Notes: generated from the letters alone by a model not told the origin. 64,000 nt of DNA from Stanieria sp964562685 (GCA_964562685.1 CAZLUP010000017.1:1-64000), one strand, 5' to 3'. Shown: positions 8,498-17,336, counted from the stretch's first letter. Program-made: numbers and translations.

Positions 8498-9397
8498 TTA
8501 GAAAAGCTCAAGTTGAGTGGGTGGTAATTCCAATTCTTCCCAGGGTAAAACAGGAATTGTTAATTGTTGTCGCAAAAGACGATCAAAACTACGAGCCGTT
8601 TCAGGCGATCGCTCTTCGAGTGGACAGTGAACAAAAAAATAAATTTGCTTACTTTGAGGTAACCAATCAGTGAGACGATTAACCCATTCTGCTAAATAAA
8701 TTTGGTTGTATTGAGTTTGAGGGTGAGAAATAAAGCGAATTAAACCCATATCATTGGTTAGGGTTGGTTGTAAGGGAAGTTTGGGTTTACGGCGCGAAGA
8801 ATTGAGTTGGGGGTCATCAGGAGAGTTATAAATAGGACGAGTATCTAATAACACTCTAGTTATGCCTAATTGAGTAAGTAGGTCATTTAATTGCTCGTTA
8901 AAAGGTTCAATAAACCAATCAGGATGACGTACCTCTATCCCCAAGGAAATTTTGGATTGGGTTAAGTTACGACAAAATTTAGTTAAATCAGCAAAATAAA
9001 CCGGACTGTAACTAGGGGGAAGTTGGGCAAAAACAACTCCTAAACGATCTTTTAATTCTGCAATAGTTGCAATAAAATCTGCTGCTGCTGGAATAAGTGA
9101 GGTAAGTAAACCCTGATGAGTAATGGTTTTGGGAAACTTTGGACAAAAACGAAAAAAGGCAGGAGTTTGTTCCCGCCACCTTTGAATAGTTGCTAAATTA
9201 GGAATAGCGTAGAAAGTAGTATTAGCTTCTACTGCGGTAAAACGCTGACTATACAAGCGTAAAAAATCAGAAGAACGAGTTTGGGAAGGATAAAAATTGC
9301 CTACCCAACCCTGATAAGACGGGGTTCACAAGCCCCTGCGTTCAACGCAGGGGACGACCCCTCACCATACTGCACAACCAAGATAAAAATTTATCAA
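8498..9397 (-). pseudogene. DUF72 (YecE-like) protein gene interrupted by a 45-bp palindromic insertion
   Basis: The reading frame open from 9256 down encodes residues from LYSQRFTAVEANTTFYAIP to the end of a DUF72 protein (252 aa). Upstream the true N-terminus is still readable: at 9391-9365 the frame gives NFYLGCAVW, and at 9319 onward SYQGWVGNFYPSQ, exactly contiguous DUF72 sequence, but split by 45 bases (9320-9364) that contain in-frame TGA codons. The original start was probably TTG at 9397, 13 bp after the upstream glycosyltransferase gene. Either the gene is dead or a truncated product starts at TTG 9256, which would lack the first strand of the TIM-barrel-like fold. DUF72 function is unknown. 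Confidence 0.85.
9320..9364. repeat. 45-bp palindromic insertion (GAGGGG...CCCCGTC family)
   Basis: Sits inside the DUF72 reading frame. Inner stem CCCCTGCGTT/AACGCAGGGG (9333-9353) is nested in an outer GGGGT/ACCCC pair. On the minus strand it opens with GAGGGG and ends CCCCG-TC, the same framing as 16083-16173 and 35566-35611, which carry different inner hairpins. Confidence 0.75.
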
Positions 9398-9410
9398 TGT
9401 TTTAGTTAAT

Positions 9411-10700
9411 TTATTGAGCAGCTACTGTACCATTGTTACCAAAGACAGGTACAGGTGGAACGAGCATCGGTTCAATAGTAGGAGTTGCGATCGCATTAAC
9501 TTCACCCATATCTTTGATCACAGCATCCCGTAACTGTTCTCTAAGATCGGGAACAACGGCTAAAGCTCTTGTCCAATCTGGAATTTGCGCCCCGGCGGGA
9601 TCGGAAAAATATAATTCTCCAGCATCAATAATTACTTTTTCAAACATTTCCGTAATTACTTCTTCTTGATGACGGTCGTATTGTAAATTGTTAAAACGCG
9701 CATCAACAAAGTATTGACGGGTATAGTCTTGAGCTTCACGACGGAATTTTACTCGTAAAGCATGAATGTGATCGCGACTAATTACAACTTGTTCGGTTTC
9801 TGTCAAAGTCCGCAATAAAGAACGCAGAATATCCCGACACATTTTTTGTAATCCTTCTTGGGAAGAGTTACCAAGATTTTGATGTTTATGATCGAAAATT
9901 CCCAAATCAATCTGGGCAATTCTTTTTTCGGCAAGACTGCGATAAACTTCGGCTAACAAACCAATTTCTAAACCCCAATTCCCAGGAATACGGATATTTA
10001 GGGCGAGATCACTAGTAAGGGCAAACTCTCCAGAGAGAGGATAACGATAAGCACTTAAATAACGCAAATACTGACGATAACCAAACAATTCAGTTAAAGC
10101 CGTCAGTAAGGGAGTAACAAATAAACGGGCTACACGACCATTAAAATTGCGAGGAGAATCGCCTAGACGAGCATAATAGGCTTTATTGAAAGCAATCCCA
10201 AATTCTTTCTCTAATAAAGGGAATAGTAACTTAAGCGGATAAGAACGATTGTAAGTAACAATATCTGCATCATGAAGAGCGATCGCACTTGCTTGCAAAG
10301 ATGCAATTCCTAAACCTAACCAAACTGCCCGACCCTTTCCTTTAAAATTGAGAATACTTAAACCGCGATCGTTGAGATGTTTGAGAATTTCAGTAACTCT
10401 AGCACCATTTTCCCAAATTACAAAGGTTTGTTGGGGTAATTCTGAAAAAAATTGTACGGCTTTAGTATATTGTGCTTGGGTATCGGCATAGACACAAACA
10501 ACAACAGTTTTAACAAACGCGCAAGTTTTCAGATGTTCGCGAATACCAAAAATAGCTGGTCTTTCTAACTCTTCGTATAAAGCAGGAATCAAAACTGCGG
10601 TAGGAGAATCATCACTTAATTTAACTAATTGCTCTTCTAGAAATTCTAAGTCACAACCAAAATCATGAATCGTTGTAATTAATTCCTGTTTATAGTCCAT
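9411..10700 (-). CDS. GT-A glycosyltransferase, glucosyl-3-phosphoglycerate synthase-like
   Basis: A 429-aa soluble protein resembling GpgS/mannosyl-3-phosphoglycerate synthase-type retaining glycosyltransferases, which make precursors of glucosylglycerate-type compatible solutes. Visible features: VLIPALYEEL near residue 37 (nucleotide-sugar entry), GKGRAVWLGLG (about 121), the metal-binding LHDADIVTYNR (D-A-D), and YPLSGEFALTSDLALNIRIPGNWGLEIGLLAEVYR, the acceptor region. The C-terminal ~40 residues are Pro-rich and probably disordered. It precedes the broken DUF72 gene by 13 bp. The enzyme class is fairly secure; the acceptor is inferred. Confidence 0.75.
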   Translation of the reverse strand: MDYKQELITTIHDFGCDLEFLEEQLVKLSDDSPTAVLIPALYEELERPAIFGIREHLKTCAFVKTVVVCVYADTQAQYTKAVQFFSELPQQTFVIWENGARVTEILKHLNDRGLSILNFKGKGRAVWLGLGIASLQASAIALHDADIVTYNRSYPLKLLFPLLEKEFGIAFNKAYYARLGDSPRNFNGRVARLFVTPLLTALTELFGYRQYLRYLSAYRYPLSGEFALTSDLALNIRIPGNWGLEIGLLAEVYRSLAEKRIAQIDLGIFDHKHQNLGNSSQEGLQKMCRDILRSLLRTLTETEQVVISRDHIHALRVKFRREAQDYTRQYFVDARFNNLQYDRHQEEVITEMFEKVIIDAGELYFSDPAGAQIPDWTRALAVVPDLREQLRDAVIKDMGEVNAIATPTIEPMLVPPVPVFGNNGTVAAQ

Positions 10701-10797
10701 AGCTATTCTAAAAGTTTTAATTATATATTGAATTATCTAATAAAACGTCAATAATTGAAGTTTACTAATATACAGAATTGTTTCAACTAAAATTAAA

Positions 10798-12321
10798 ATG
10801 CAAAGCCGAGGGAAAGTATATTTAGTTGGTGCTGGAGTTGGTGAAATTAATTACCTTACCTTAAAGGGCAAACAATTACTCACTGAAGCCGAAGTCTTAA
10901 TTTATGATGCCTTAGTCGATTCAGAGTTATTAACTCTAGTTTCACCGAACTGTCTCAAGCTTGATGTAGGTAAAAGAGGAGGTAAACCAAGTACTCCCCA
11001 AGCCAAAATCAATCAGTTATTAGTTGCTTATTGTCTACAAGGTAAACAAGTAGTTAGGCTAAAAAGTGGCGATCCGTTTATTTTTGGTCGAGTTAGAGAG
11101 GAAATAGAAGCACTGGTTGCTGCTGATTGTAAATTTGAAGTTGTGCCAGGAATTTCTTCAGTTTTAGCTGCACCCTTATTAGCAGGTATTCCCTTAACTG
11201 ATAAATATTTAAGTAATTGTTTTGCAGTGTTAAGCGGACATCAACCAGAGTTACTAGATTGGGAAGCTTTAGGGAAAATCGATACTTTAGTAATTCTGAT
11301 GGGAACGCGATATCTAGCAGAAATTATTACTCAATTATTAGCTTATGGCAGAGTTGCTGATGAACCAGTAGCAATTATTTGTAAATGTAGTCGTCCCGAA
11401 CAAAAAATTTTTCAGGGTACTTTAACCGATATAGTAGATCGAACAAGAGGTATTTCTCTTGCTCCAGCCGTAATAGTTATAGGTAAAGTTGTGGATTTAG
11501 CTAGTCAGTTACAATCTTCCCCATCTTCAGCCATTTTAACAGGAAAAACCATTTTAGTTACTCGCGCAGCCGAACAATCTAGTCAATTTCGCAATTTATT
11601 GCAACAACATGGGGCAAAAGTATTAGAAATGCCAGCCTTAGAAATTATGCCTCCTTCTAGTTGGGAAGCTTTAGATAATGCGATCACTCATTTGAATCAA
11701 TTTAATTGGTTGATTTTAACTTCTGCTAATGGTGTAGAGTATTTCTTTGAGCGTTTAGCAAGTTTGGGTCAGGATGCTCGTAGTTTAGCAGGAATTAAAA
11801 TAGCCGTGGTAGGAAAAAAAACTGCTGCAACTTTACAACGAAAAAACCTCCAACCAGATTTTATTCCCCCAGATTTTGTAGCTGATTCTTTAGTTGCTCA
11901 TTTTCCTGAAGCTTTAAAGAGGCAAAAAATTCTATTTCCTAGGGTTGAAACTGGTGGTAGAGAAGTTTTGGTTAAAGAATTAACCGCTCAAGGTGCAGAA
12001 GTTACAGAAGTACCAGCTTATCAGTCTGGTTGTCCTCAAAAAATTGCTCCTGAAATTTGGCAAGCACTACAAAAAAAACAAATAGATGCAATTACTTTTG
12101 CTAGTTCCAAAACCGTTAGAAATTTTTATAAATTAGTTCAACAAGAGTTGGATAATTCCGATACTTTGCTAACAGCTATACTAGAAAATATTTGTCTTGC
12201 TTCTATTGGTCCTCAAACTTCTCAAACCTGTCAAGAATTGTTTAATCGAGTAGATGTAGAGGCACAAGAATATACTTTAGAAGGATTAACCACTGCGCTA
12301 GTGAATTATTTTTCAGTTTGA
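10798..12321 (+). CDS. cobA-hemD: Uroporphyrinogen-III C-methyltransferase / uroporphyrinogen-III synthase fusion
   Basis: A 507-aa two-domain protein. Residues 1-~245 are SUMT (CobA): VYLVGAGVGEINYLTLKG at the N-terminus, VVRLKSGDPFIFGR in the SAM site and VVPGISSVLAAPLLAGIPLT. Residues ~258-507 are HemD: ILVTRAAEQSSQF, WLILTSANGVEYFFERL and the C-terminal ITFASSKTVRNFY. The SUMT half makes precorrin-2 for siroheme and cobalamin; the HemD half cyclises hydroxymethylbilane to uroporphyrinogen III. Such fusions are known from other bacteria. Siroheme is needed for nitrite and sulfite reductases. No operon partner. Confidence 0.92.
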   Translation: MQSRGKVYLVGAGVGEINYLTLKGKQLLTEAEVLIYDALVDSELLTLVSPNCLKLDVGKRGGKPSTPQAKINQLLVAYCLQGKQVVRLKSGDPFIFGRVREEIEALVAADCKFEVVPGISSVLAAPLLAGIPLTDKYLSNCFAVLSGHQPELLDWEALGKIDTLVILMGTRYLAEIITQLLAYGRVADEPVAIICKCSRPEQKIFQGTLTDIVDRTRGISLAPAVIVIGKVVDLASQLQSSPSSAILTGKTILVTRAAEQSSQFRNLLQQHGAKVLEMPALEIMPPSSWEALDNAITHLNQFNWLILTSANGVEYFFERLASLGQDARSLAGIKIAVVGKKTAATLQRKNLQPDFIPPDFVADSLVAHFPEALKRQKILFPRVETGGREVLVKELTAQGAEVTEVPAYQSGCPQKIAPEIWQALQKKQIDAITFASSKTVRNFYKLVQQELDNSDTLLTAILENICLASIGPQTSQTCQELFNRVDVEAQEYTLEGLTTALVNYFSV

Positions 12322-12848
12322 AAATAAGCTTTTGTTGAGCAATTTGCTGATGAGCAAGGATGAAATTAAGAGTAATATTTGATATAGCTTTTAGCTCTTA
12401 GAGGTTATCTGAGAAGTGATTTTTGCTACTTCAAAATTCTTAGAAAAAGTAAAAATTAAGTTGAAATACCGATGATTTGGTTGAATAAATTAAAATTTTT
12501 GACTTTTGACTTTTTAGACATCCTCTTAGCTCTTAGTTTTGGGTAAGTCTGATAATACAATATTTTTCATTTTCATCATGAGGCAATACCCTGTTAATTA
12601 TTTCAAGTTTTTAGTCTCAATTCCAGCTAGGATAATTCTTAACAAAACGAAACATTACAGTTAAATTGACTACCATCAATAGATTTAACAATTAAGTAAT
12701 TAAAAAAAAAGCTTGAGTAAACAAAAACAACATAAGTTGAACAACAAGTTATACAAAACTCAAATTAACTTAAACACAAACTCAGATCTGCCACTGACAT
12801 ACTGAAATCAATAAGATTCCTTTTACGAATTAGTTTTCAAAGTCAGCC
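12322..12848. other. Long AT-rich intergenic region
   Basis: No convincing ORF, tRNA or known RNA. It contains the direct repeat AGCTCTTAG (near 12391 and 12527), a short TTTTGACTTTTGAC tandem near 12499, and many poly-A tracts before the next gene. Confidence 0.5.
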
Positions 12849-13250
12849 ATGATTCTAGTTACAGTTAGCACTGAAAAATTTCCTTTCAACCGTTTGATGC
12901 AGTGGATTGATAACTTAATCGCTGAAGGCGTAATCTCCACTACAGAAGAAGTGGTAGTAAAGTATGGCTCTTGTCTTTTTATCGCTGGTCAAGACGATGG
13001 CTACGCTCTCTTACCTGAAATAAAAATTTCTAATTTAATTTCTAATGCTCGTTTAATCATATCTGATTGTGGGGAAGGAACTTTAAATTTACTTGTCAAA
13101 GTTACTAAACCTTTTATTTTGATTCTCGACAGCTATAACAAATATATAGACCAAAATCAAATTTTAGCAGAGCAATTGGCTCAAAAAGGAATTCCTACAG
13201 CACATAACCAAGAGGAATTAGCTAAATTTTTAACTACCTACAGCAATTAA
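12849..13250 (+). CDS. Alg13/PssE-like glycosyltransferase family 28 C-terminal domain protein
   Basis: A 133-aa protein beginning MILVTVSTEKFPFNRLMQWID, the start of the GT28 C-terminal domain as found in Alg13, PssE and EpsE-type proteins. Later motifs fit: VVVKYGSC, NARLIISDCGEGTLNLLVKVTKPFILILD (acidic UDP-sugar side) and NQILAEQLAQKGIPTA. Such half-size proteins pair with a membrane-bound Alg14/PssD-like partner to form an active exopolysaccharide glycosyltransferase. No such partner is next to it, which is unusual. The canonical GTEKF is GTE-to-STE here (Ser for Gly at residue 7). Confidence 0.8.
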   Translation: MILVTVSTEKFPFNRLMQWIDNLIAEGVISTTEEVVVKYGSCLFIAGQDDGYALLPEIKISNLISNARLIISDCGEGTLNLLVKVTKPFILILDSYNKYIDQNQILAEQLAQKGIPTAHNQEELAKFLTTYSN

Positions 13251-13306
13251 CCTAAAACCTAAGCTTGCCTGTATTTCATTCATTTTAAAGAATTTATACA
13301 TAAATT

Positions 13307-14428
13307 TTAATTAGCTTTTTCTTGAGCTTCTTGTTGAATAAGATTGATAATTGAAGATTTTTCTATCAAACCAATTACTACACCATCTTCTTTAACCACA
13401 GCTAATTCTTTCATCTCTTTTGTTTCAATTAATTGAATTACTTCTAACAAAGATTGATTAGCGGGAACAGTAGTAATATTTTCTATCGGTTGTAGCAGTT
13501 CATTAACTAAAGTTTCTGTCCACTGAGAAGTAGCAATTTGTTTTAAATCATCTGTGGCAATTGTACCGATCAATTGTCCTGTTTCATTAGTGACTAAAAA
13601 CTTCCGCCACTGATTTTTGCCAATTACGTAATCATTCACAAATTCTCTTAAAGTTAAATCACCAGAAACAATTGGACTATTAGGAATAATTGCATCTTCA
13701 GCTGTATACTTACTCAGTTTTTCTTGAACAGTTGCAGACTGTGCTGCAAATCCAGCATTTTGTAATAAAAACCAACCAATTAATAACGTCCAGAAACTAC
13801 CTATTGGACTAATACCTAAAATTGCTAACGCACCAATAATTACCGCTAACCAACCAAAAAATTGACCAACTCTGCCAGCAAAAATAATTCCTTTATTAGG
13901 ATTTCCTGTGATTTTCCAGACAATAGACTTAAGGACATTACCACCATCTAAGGGTAAACCAGGAATAAGATTAAATAAAGCCAAGATCAAGTTAATTGAA
14001 GCAAGTAACGAGACAATTGCTTCCAGTGGCGCATTTAAAGGTAAAGTAATTCCAATTACTGTAAACAGAGCAAACAGCAGTAAGCTAACTCCAGGTCCTG
14101 CAATGGCAACTAAAAAAGACTGTAGTGGTGTTTCTGATTCTTTTTCTAAAGTAGCTAAACCACCAAAAATAAACAAGGTAATTGATTTGACTTGAATACC
14201 TTGAGCGATCGCAACTAGACTATGACCAAGCTCATGGGCTAAAACTGAAGAAAATAAAAGTATGGCAGCAAAAAAGCCCAAAATCCAAGGTGTTATTCCT
14301 TGTAATTGCGGAAATTGCGTTAAATTAGCTCCGTAAGTTAAGGTTACCAATCCCAAAACAAAAAACCAAGAAGGATTGATATAGAAAGGGATGCCAAATA
14401 AACTCCCAATCCTAATATTGCCGTTCAT
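13307..14428 (-). CDS. Site-2 protease family M50 metalloprotease with two CBS domains
   Basis: A 373-aa membrane protease. The zinc motif HELGH is at residues 65-69 in the second hydrophobic region, and the second motif LPLDGGN lies around residue 160, both with intact catalytic residues. About six membrane segments end near residue 225; residues ~245-370 form two CBS domains (TLREFVNDYVIGKNQWRKFLV and LLEVIQLIETKEMKELAVVK), which in this subfamily probably bind adenine nucleotides. Likely cleaves a membrane-anchored regulator, but the substrate is unknown. SD-like GAGGTATTCC precedes the ATG at 14428. Confidence 0.88.
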   Translation of the reverse strand: MNGNIRIGSLFGIPFYINPSWFFVLGLVTLTYGANLTQFPQLQGITPWILGFFAAILLFSSVLAHELGHSLVAIAQGIQVKSITLFIFGGLATLEKESETPLQSFLVAIAGPGVSLLLFALFTVIGITLPLNAPLEAIVSLLASINLILALFNLIPGLPLDGGNVLKSIVWKITGNPNKGIIFAGRVGQFFGWLAVIIGALAILGISPIGSFWTLLIGWFLLQNAGFAAQSATVQEKLSKYTAEDAIIPNSPIVSGDLTLREFVNDYVIGKNQWRKFLVTNETGQLIGTIATDDLKQIATSQWTETLVNELLQPIENITTVPANQSLLEVIQLIETKEMKELAVVKEDGVVIGLIEKSSIINLIQQEAQEKAN

Positions 14429-14610
14429 GAGGTATTCCTCCTATTCTATGTGGCGAAAGTATATAAGTTTTCGCCTCGGTCTGAAAAAAATTGTAACTAA
14501 ATGTAAAATCAAAAACATCCGACGCTAGATAGTAAAAACCGTCTTCTAAAGTACGGTCACATTTATCAGGTCTTGGGCATAATAAAAGTAAGAGGTATAA
14601 TCATCAAGCT

Positions 14611-15108
14611 ATGTCCAATTCTCCCCTGTCCTATCCAGAAAGTTATAGTCCAGAAGATATTCAGCAAATCTTACAAATTGCTCTTGCTCGTAAGGCAGAA
14701 TGCGACGAATTAACCAGGCAACAACTCTGGGAAATAGCATCAGAGTTAGAGATCGATAGTCAATCTCTACAAGCAGCTGAACAAGATTGGTTTGAGCGCA
14801 AAGCTGTTCAAGCAAAACGTCAAGCTTTTAACTTGTATCGTCGCAGTCAATTTAAGCAAAAATTAACTAAATATTTAATTATTAATATATTTTTGGTTTC
14901 TTTCAACATTGTCATTGCAGGAACAATTACCTGGTCAATGTATATTTTATTATTTTGGGGTTTGGGTATTGCTCTCAATGGTTGGAAAGCTTATCAAACT
15001 CAAGGAGAAGAATATGAAAGAGCTTTTCAGCGTTGGGATTTTCAAAACGAAGTTAAACGTACTTTTGCCACTTTTTGGGAAAGATTGCAAAAATCTTGGC
15101 AAGTTTAA
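14611..15108 (+). CDS. 2TM domain-containing protein
   Basis: A 165-aa cyanobacterial protein. Residues 1-~70 are a charged helical region (YSPEDIQQILQIALARKAE, TRQQLWEIASELEID) that resembles small SHOCT/ubiquitin-receptor-like helices, followed by two hydrophobic segments (about 88-105 and 110-125: YLIINIFLVSFNIVIAG and WSMYILLFWGLGIALNGWKA), the 2TM domain, and an amphipathic C-terminus. Found in many cyanobacteria; function unknown. Overlapping frames on both strands look like shadows. The gene is divergent from the site-2 protease. Confidence 0.7.
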   Translation: MSNSPLSYPESYSPEDIQQILQIALARKAECDELTRQQLWEIASELEIDSQSLQAAEQDWFERKAVQAKRQAFNLYRRSQFKQKLTKYLIINIFLVSFNIVIAGTITWSMYILLFWGLGIALNGWKAYQTQGEEYERAFQRWDFQNEVKRTFATFWERLQKSWQV

Positions 15109-15308
15109 TTCTCAATTAATGGTGTTTAACTAATCTTGTGAAACAAAAAATAAATCGCTCGGGTGTGTTCTGTTAAGGATTAACAGTTGTATTCAAGATA
15201 ATCAATAGTGGAACGCACCTAATTAAAAAAGTTATTTAAATATCAGTTTAGCTCAAAATTAATCAACGCCTTAAATTAACTCCAGTCAAACAAAAGTTTT
15301 AAGCTTGT

Positions 15309-15983
15309 TTAACTTTCAATCAATTTCAAACACTCTGGAGTGTTATTGCGAGGATTGTTGACTAAAGTACTTACGGGGTAAACTTGGAGTTTGTCTGAGT
15401 TGTAAGGTTGCAAAAGTGATTGCAGCAATTCTGGTTGTTGTATAGTCGGATCTAGCCACAAATCGTAGTCGTCAGTTTCCAAGATAACTGGCATTCGCTT
15501 GTGAATTCGCTGCATAATTTCATTTGCCTCAGTAGTGATAATGGTACAAGTAGAAATAGTTTCTCCTGCTTGAGGCTGCCAAGTTGAGTATAGTCCAGCA
15601 AACGCAAACGGTAGACGATCATTTTTCTGAATATAAAATGGTTGTTTGCGATTCTCTTCCTGCTGCCATTCATAGAAGCCTGAAGCCATAATTAAACAGC
15701 GACAATGACGAAACGCGCTTCTAAACGAGGGTTTTTGGGCAACTGTTTCCGCTCTAGCATTGATTAATTTATTGCCAATAGTTCGATCTTTTGCCCAGTG
15801 AGGAATTAAACCCCAACGCAACCATCTAAATTCGCGTTCACTTTCAGGATCAGAGCGAAGAATTGTGGCTACTTGTTGGGTTGGAGCAATATTATATTGC
15901 GGTTCTAGCGGAGGAACGTCAGCTAGGTTAAAAGCTTTGGCGATTTCTGAACTAGAACTGGTCTGAGTAAATCTGCCACACAT
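15309..15983 (-). CDS. SRAP (HMCES/YedK) DNA-protein crosslink protein
   Basis: A 224-aa full-length SRAP protein, which covalently traps abasic sites in single-stranded DNA. All catalytic residues are present: Cys2 (MCGRF), Asn75 and Arg77 (LINARAET), Glu105 (SGFYEWQ) and His161 (HKRMPVIL). The initiating Met must be removed to expose Cys2, consistent with the start at 15983. The gene is isolated, as usual. The family also has DNA-protein crosslink autoproteolysis. Confidence 0.93.
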   Translation of the reverse strand: MCGRFTQTSSSSEIAKAFNLADVPPLEPQYNIAPTQQVATILRSDPESEREFRWLRWGLIPHWAKDRTIGNKLINARAETVAQKPSFRSAFRHCRCLIMASGFYEWQQEENRKQPFYIQKNDRLPFAFAGLYSTWQPQAGETISTCTIITTEANEIMQRIHKRMPVILETDDYDLWLDPTIQQPELLQSLLQPYNSDKLQVYPVSTLVNNPRNNTPECLKLIES

Positions 15984-16082
15984 TGATTTTTAAATACTTT
16001 TGTACTAATTATAGTTATAAAGGCAATCCTGTCAATAGACTTCTTGCAAAAATAAATTTCAAATTAAAATTCATGGCTTCTG

Positions 16083-16173
16083 GAGGGGCTGTCACCTGAA
16101 TCACATTCAGGAGGGGCTGCGGGCGGAACCTGAGTCCGCCCTTTAAAAGCCCCGTGTGTTTATACGCCCCGTC
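16083..16173. repeat. Composite palindromic repeat (GAGGGGCTGTC...ACGCCCCGTC)
   Basis: Opens GAGGGGCTGTC and closes ACGCCCCGTC, as does 35566-35611. Inside are two hairpins: CCTGAAT/ATTCAGG, then a second GAGGGGCTG followed by GGGCGGA/TCCGCCC. The inner GAGGGGCTG suggests one unit inserted in another. Confidence 0.7.
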
Positions 16174-16346
16174 CTGCTGCCTCCTGCTTGTTGCCTCAAT
16201 TCCACAGGGTTTTAGAGACTTATGTAAAAGGTCTAATAAAGCTCTTGCGTTACAGATATAAGCCTTAAACTGCTTTGATTAACTCTTCTTATAGATAATA
16301 TATAAAATAATTTGTCAAGACATTGTTTACAAAATTCAATATTATT

Positions 16347-16364
16347 GTTACATTTATTTACATA
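16347..16364 (+). promoter_or_regulatory. HLR1 motif (RpaB-binding site) upstream of psb34-1
   Basis: GTTACATTTATTTACATA matches the known HLR1 pattern (G/T)TTACA(T/A)(T/A)NN(T/G)TTACA(T/A)(T/A) at every position. A third TTTACA half-site lies about 20 bp upstream. RpaB binding to HLR1 controls high-light genes in cyanobacteria; binding here is inferred. Confidence 0.75.
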
Positions 16365-16390
16365 AAGAATTAAATATAAGGAAATAGGTT

Positions 16391-16561
16391 ATGTACACTA
16401 CTCAATTAGATAACGGAACTCTTAACAACTACGCGGTTGAACCTAAAATGACTTATGCAGAATATCCAGCATTTTACGAACAACGTCGCTACATAATTCA
16501 AGGTGCTATTGCTGCTTTATTCGTTACAGCTATTATTCTGACTGCCTTTGCAGTGAGCTAA
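16391..16561 (+). CDS. psb34: Photosystem II assembly protein Psb34, copy 1
   Basis: A 56-aa protein beginning MYTTQLDNGTLNNYAVEP, with one C-terminal membrane helix (GAIAALFVTAIILTAFAVS). This N-terminal LNNYA-EP-x-Y...EYP pattern and the single helix match Psb34, a small HliP-like protein attached to the CP47 antenna during photosystem II assembly. The ribosome-binding site is ATAAGGAAAT before ATG 16391. It is preceded by a HLR1 site and followed by a terminator hairpin at 16679. The paralogue at 24921 shares the first 18 residues except for no changes, and the upstream DNA. Missed by length-based gene calling. Confidence 0.9.
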   Translation: MYTTQLDNGTLNNYAVEPKMTYAEYPAFYEQRRYIIQGAIAALFVTAIILTAFAVS

Positions 16562-16678
16562 AATCTTTCGGCAAAGAACTAGACTAATGAATTGGGTTTG
16601 CTAGCATACGACTCTTGCATTACTTTAGTCCTGCCTTAACCTAAGTCTCTCATCAATCTTCATGAGATTTCTCCCTTT

Positions 16679-16704
16679 AACCTCGGTAAACCAGCCGAGG
16701 TTTT
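16679..16704 (+). terminator. Intrinsic terminator downstream of psb34-1
   Basis: AACCTCGG / CCGAGGTT stem with an 8-base loop followed by a short T stretch. The same stem recurs at 25141 and 25224 after the second psb34 copy. Confidence 0.6.
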
Positions 16705-16874
16705 GCTTATGCAAGATTATTTAGCTCTTAATCGCTAAAGTATTTATCAGTTATCTATTTGCAGAGCCTAAAATAATTAGCTTGAGAATTAAATATAAAT
16801 TCCTACTTTTGGTAGAGATAAAAATTTGCTTGATTAGCTATACATAGATGTAAGTTTTCGCACAATTAATTATT

Positions 16875-17162
16875 ATGCAGAGCATTGTTTCTCAGTCTCT
16901 GACTCAACAAATAGCAACAGAAGCTATTAACCTTTATCAGAACCATGTTTCTCCTTATAAAGGCTTTAGTTGTCCTCATCGAATCTTACACCAGGGAGAT
17001 TCTTGCTCAGAGTATGTTAAAAAATTAATAACAGAGCAAAGTTTAATCTCAGCTATTGAAGGTTCTTTACAAAGATTTCGTAATTGTGCCGAAGCTAGTA
17101 AAACGCTACAAAATCAATCTAGTGGTGGTTGTATAGTTATTCCTTGTTGTATCCCTATTTAA
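16875..17162 (+). CDS. yidD: Membrane protein insertion efficiency factor YidD-like
   Basis: A 95-aa protein of the YidD family, which assists Oxa1/YidC-dependent membrane insertion. The core is visible: INLYQNHVSPYKGFSCPHRIL, SCSEYVKKLITE and LQRFRNC, corresponding to YQ-ISP-G-CR, TCSEY and R-RC. It is divergent: the usual CRFxPTCSEY segment is stretched by HQGDS, and the C-terminus ends in a Cys-rich CIVIPCCIPI. Many cyanobacteria carry such a second, divergent YidD. A 50-aa lipoprotein gene follows after 21 bp, so the two are likely co-transcribed. Confidence 0.75.
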   Translation: MQSIVSQSLTQQIATEAINLYQNHVSPYKGFSCPHRILHQGDSCSEYVKKLITEQSLISAIEGSLQRFRNCAEASKTLQNQSSGGCIVIPCCIPI

Positions 17163-17183
17163 TTCAATTAGAAATTAGCAATC

Positions 17184-17336
17184 ATGAAAAATTGGAATTG
17201 GAAAAAAGGAATCGTCATAGGATTAAGTGCTTTTTTATTATTTTCTAGTGCTACTGTTTTAACAGGCTGTGAGTTTCCAGGAGCAGAAATAGAGGAAGAA
17301 GACGGTCAATTTGAAGAAGATGAAGATGATGATTAA
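17184..17336 (+). CDS. Small lipoprotein with acidic tail, 50 aa
   Basis: Starts at ATG 17184, 21 bp after the yidD-like gene. The N-terminus is a lipoprotein signal (MKNWNWKKGIVIGLSAFLL...) ending in the lipobox VLTGC, with Cys at residue 30. The mature part is about 20 residues, nearly all acidic (EEEDG, EEDEDDD). I know no named family; similar tiny acidic lipoproteins occur in cyanobacteria. The terminator at 17418 probably ends this two-gene unit. Too short for standard ORF calling but signal and spacing support it. Confidence 0.6.
   Translation: MKNWNWKKGIVIGLSAFLLFSSATVLTGCEFPGAEIEEEDGQFEEDEDDD

Larger units (their letters stand above)
15984..16390. other. Intergenic region holding a composite repeat and the psb34-1 control region
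   Basis: The first part carries the repeat at 16083-16173; the second part is the promoter region of psb34-1, with HLR1 at 16347-16364. No other gene is seen. Confidence 0.6.
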
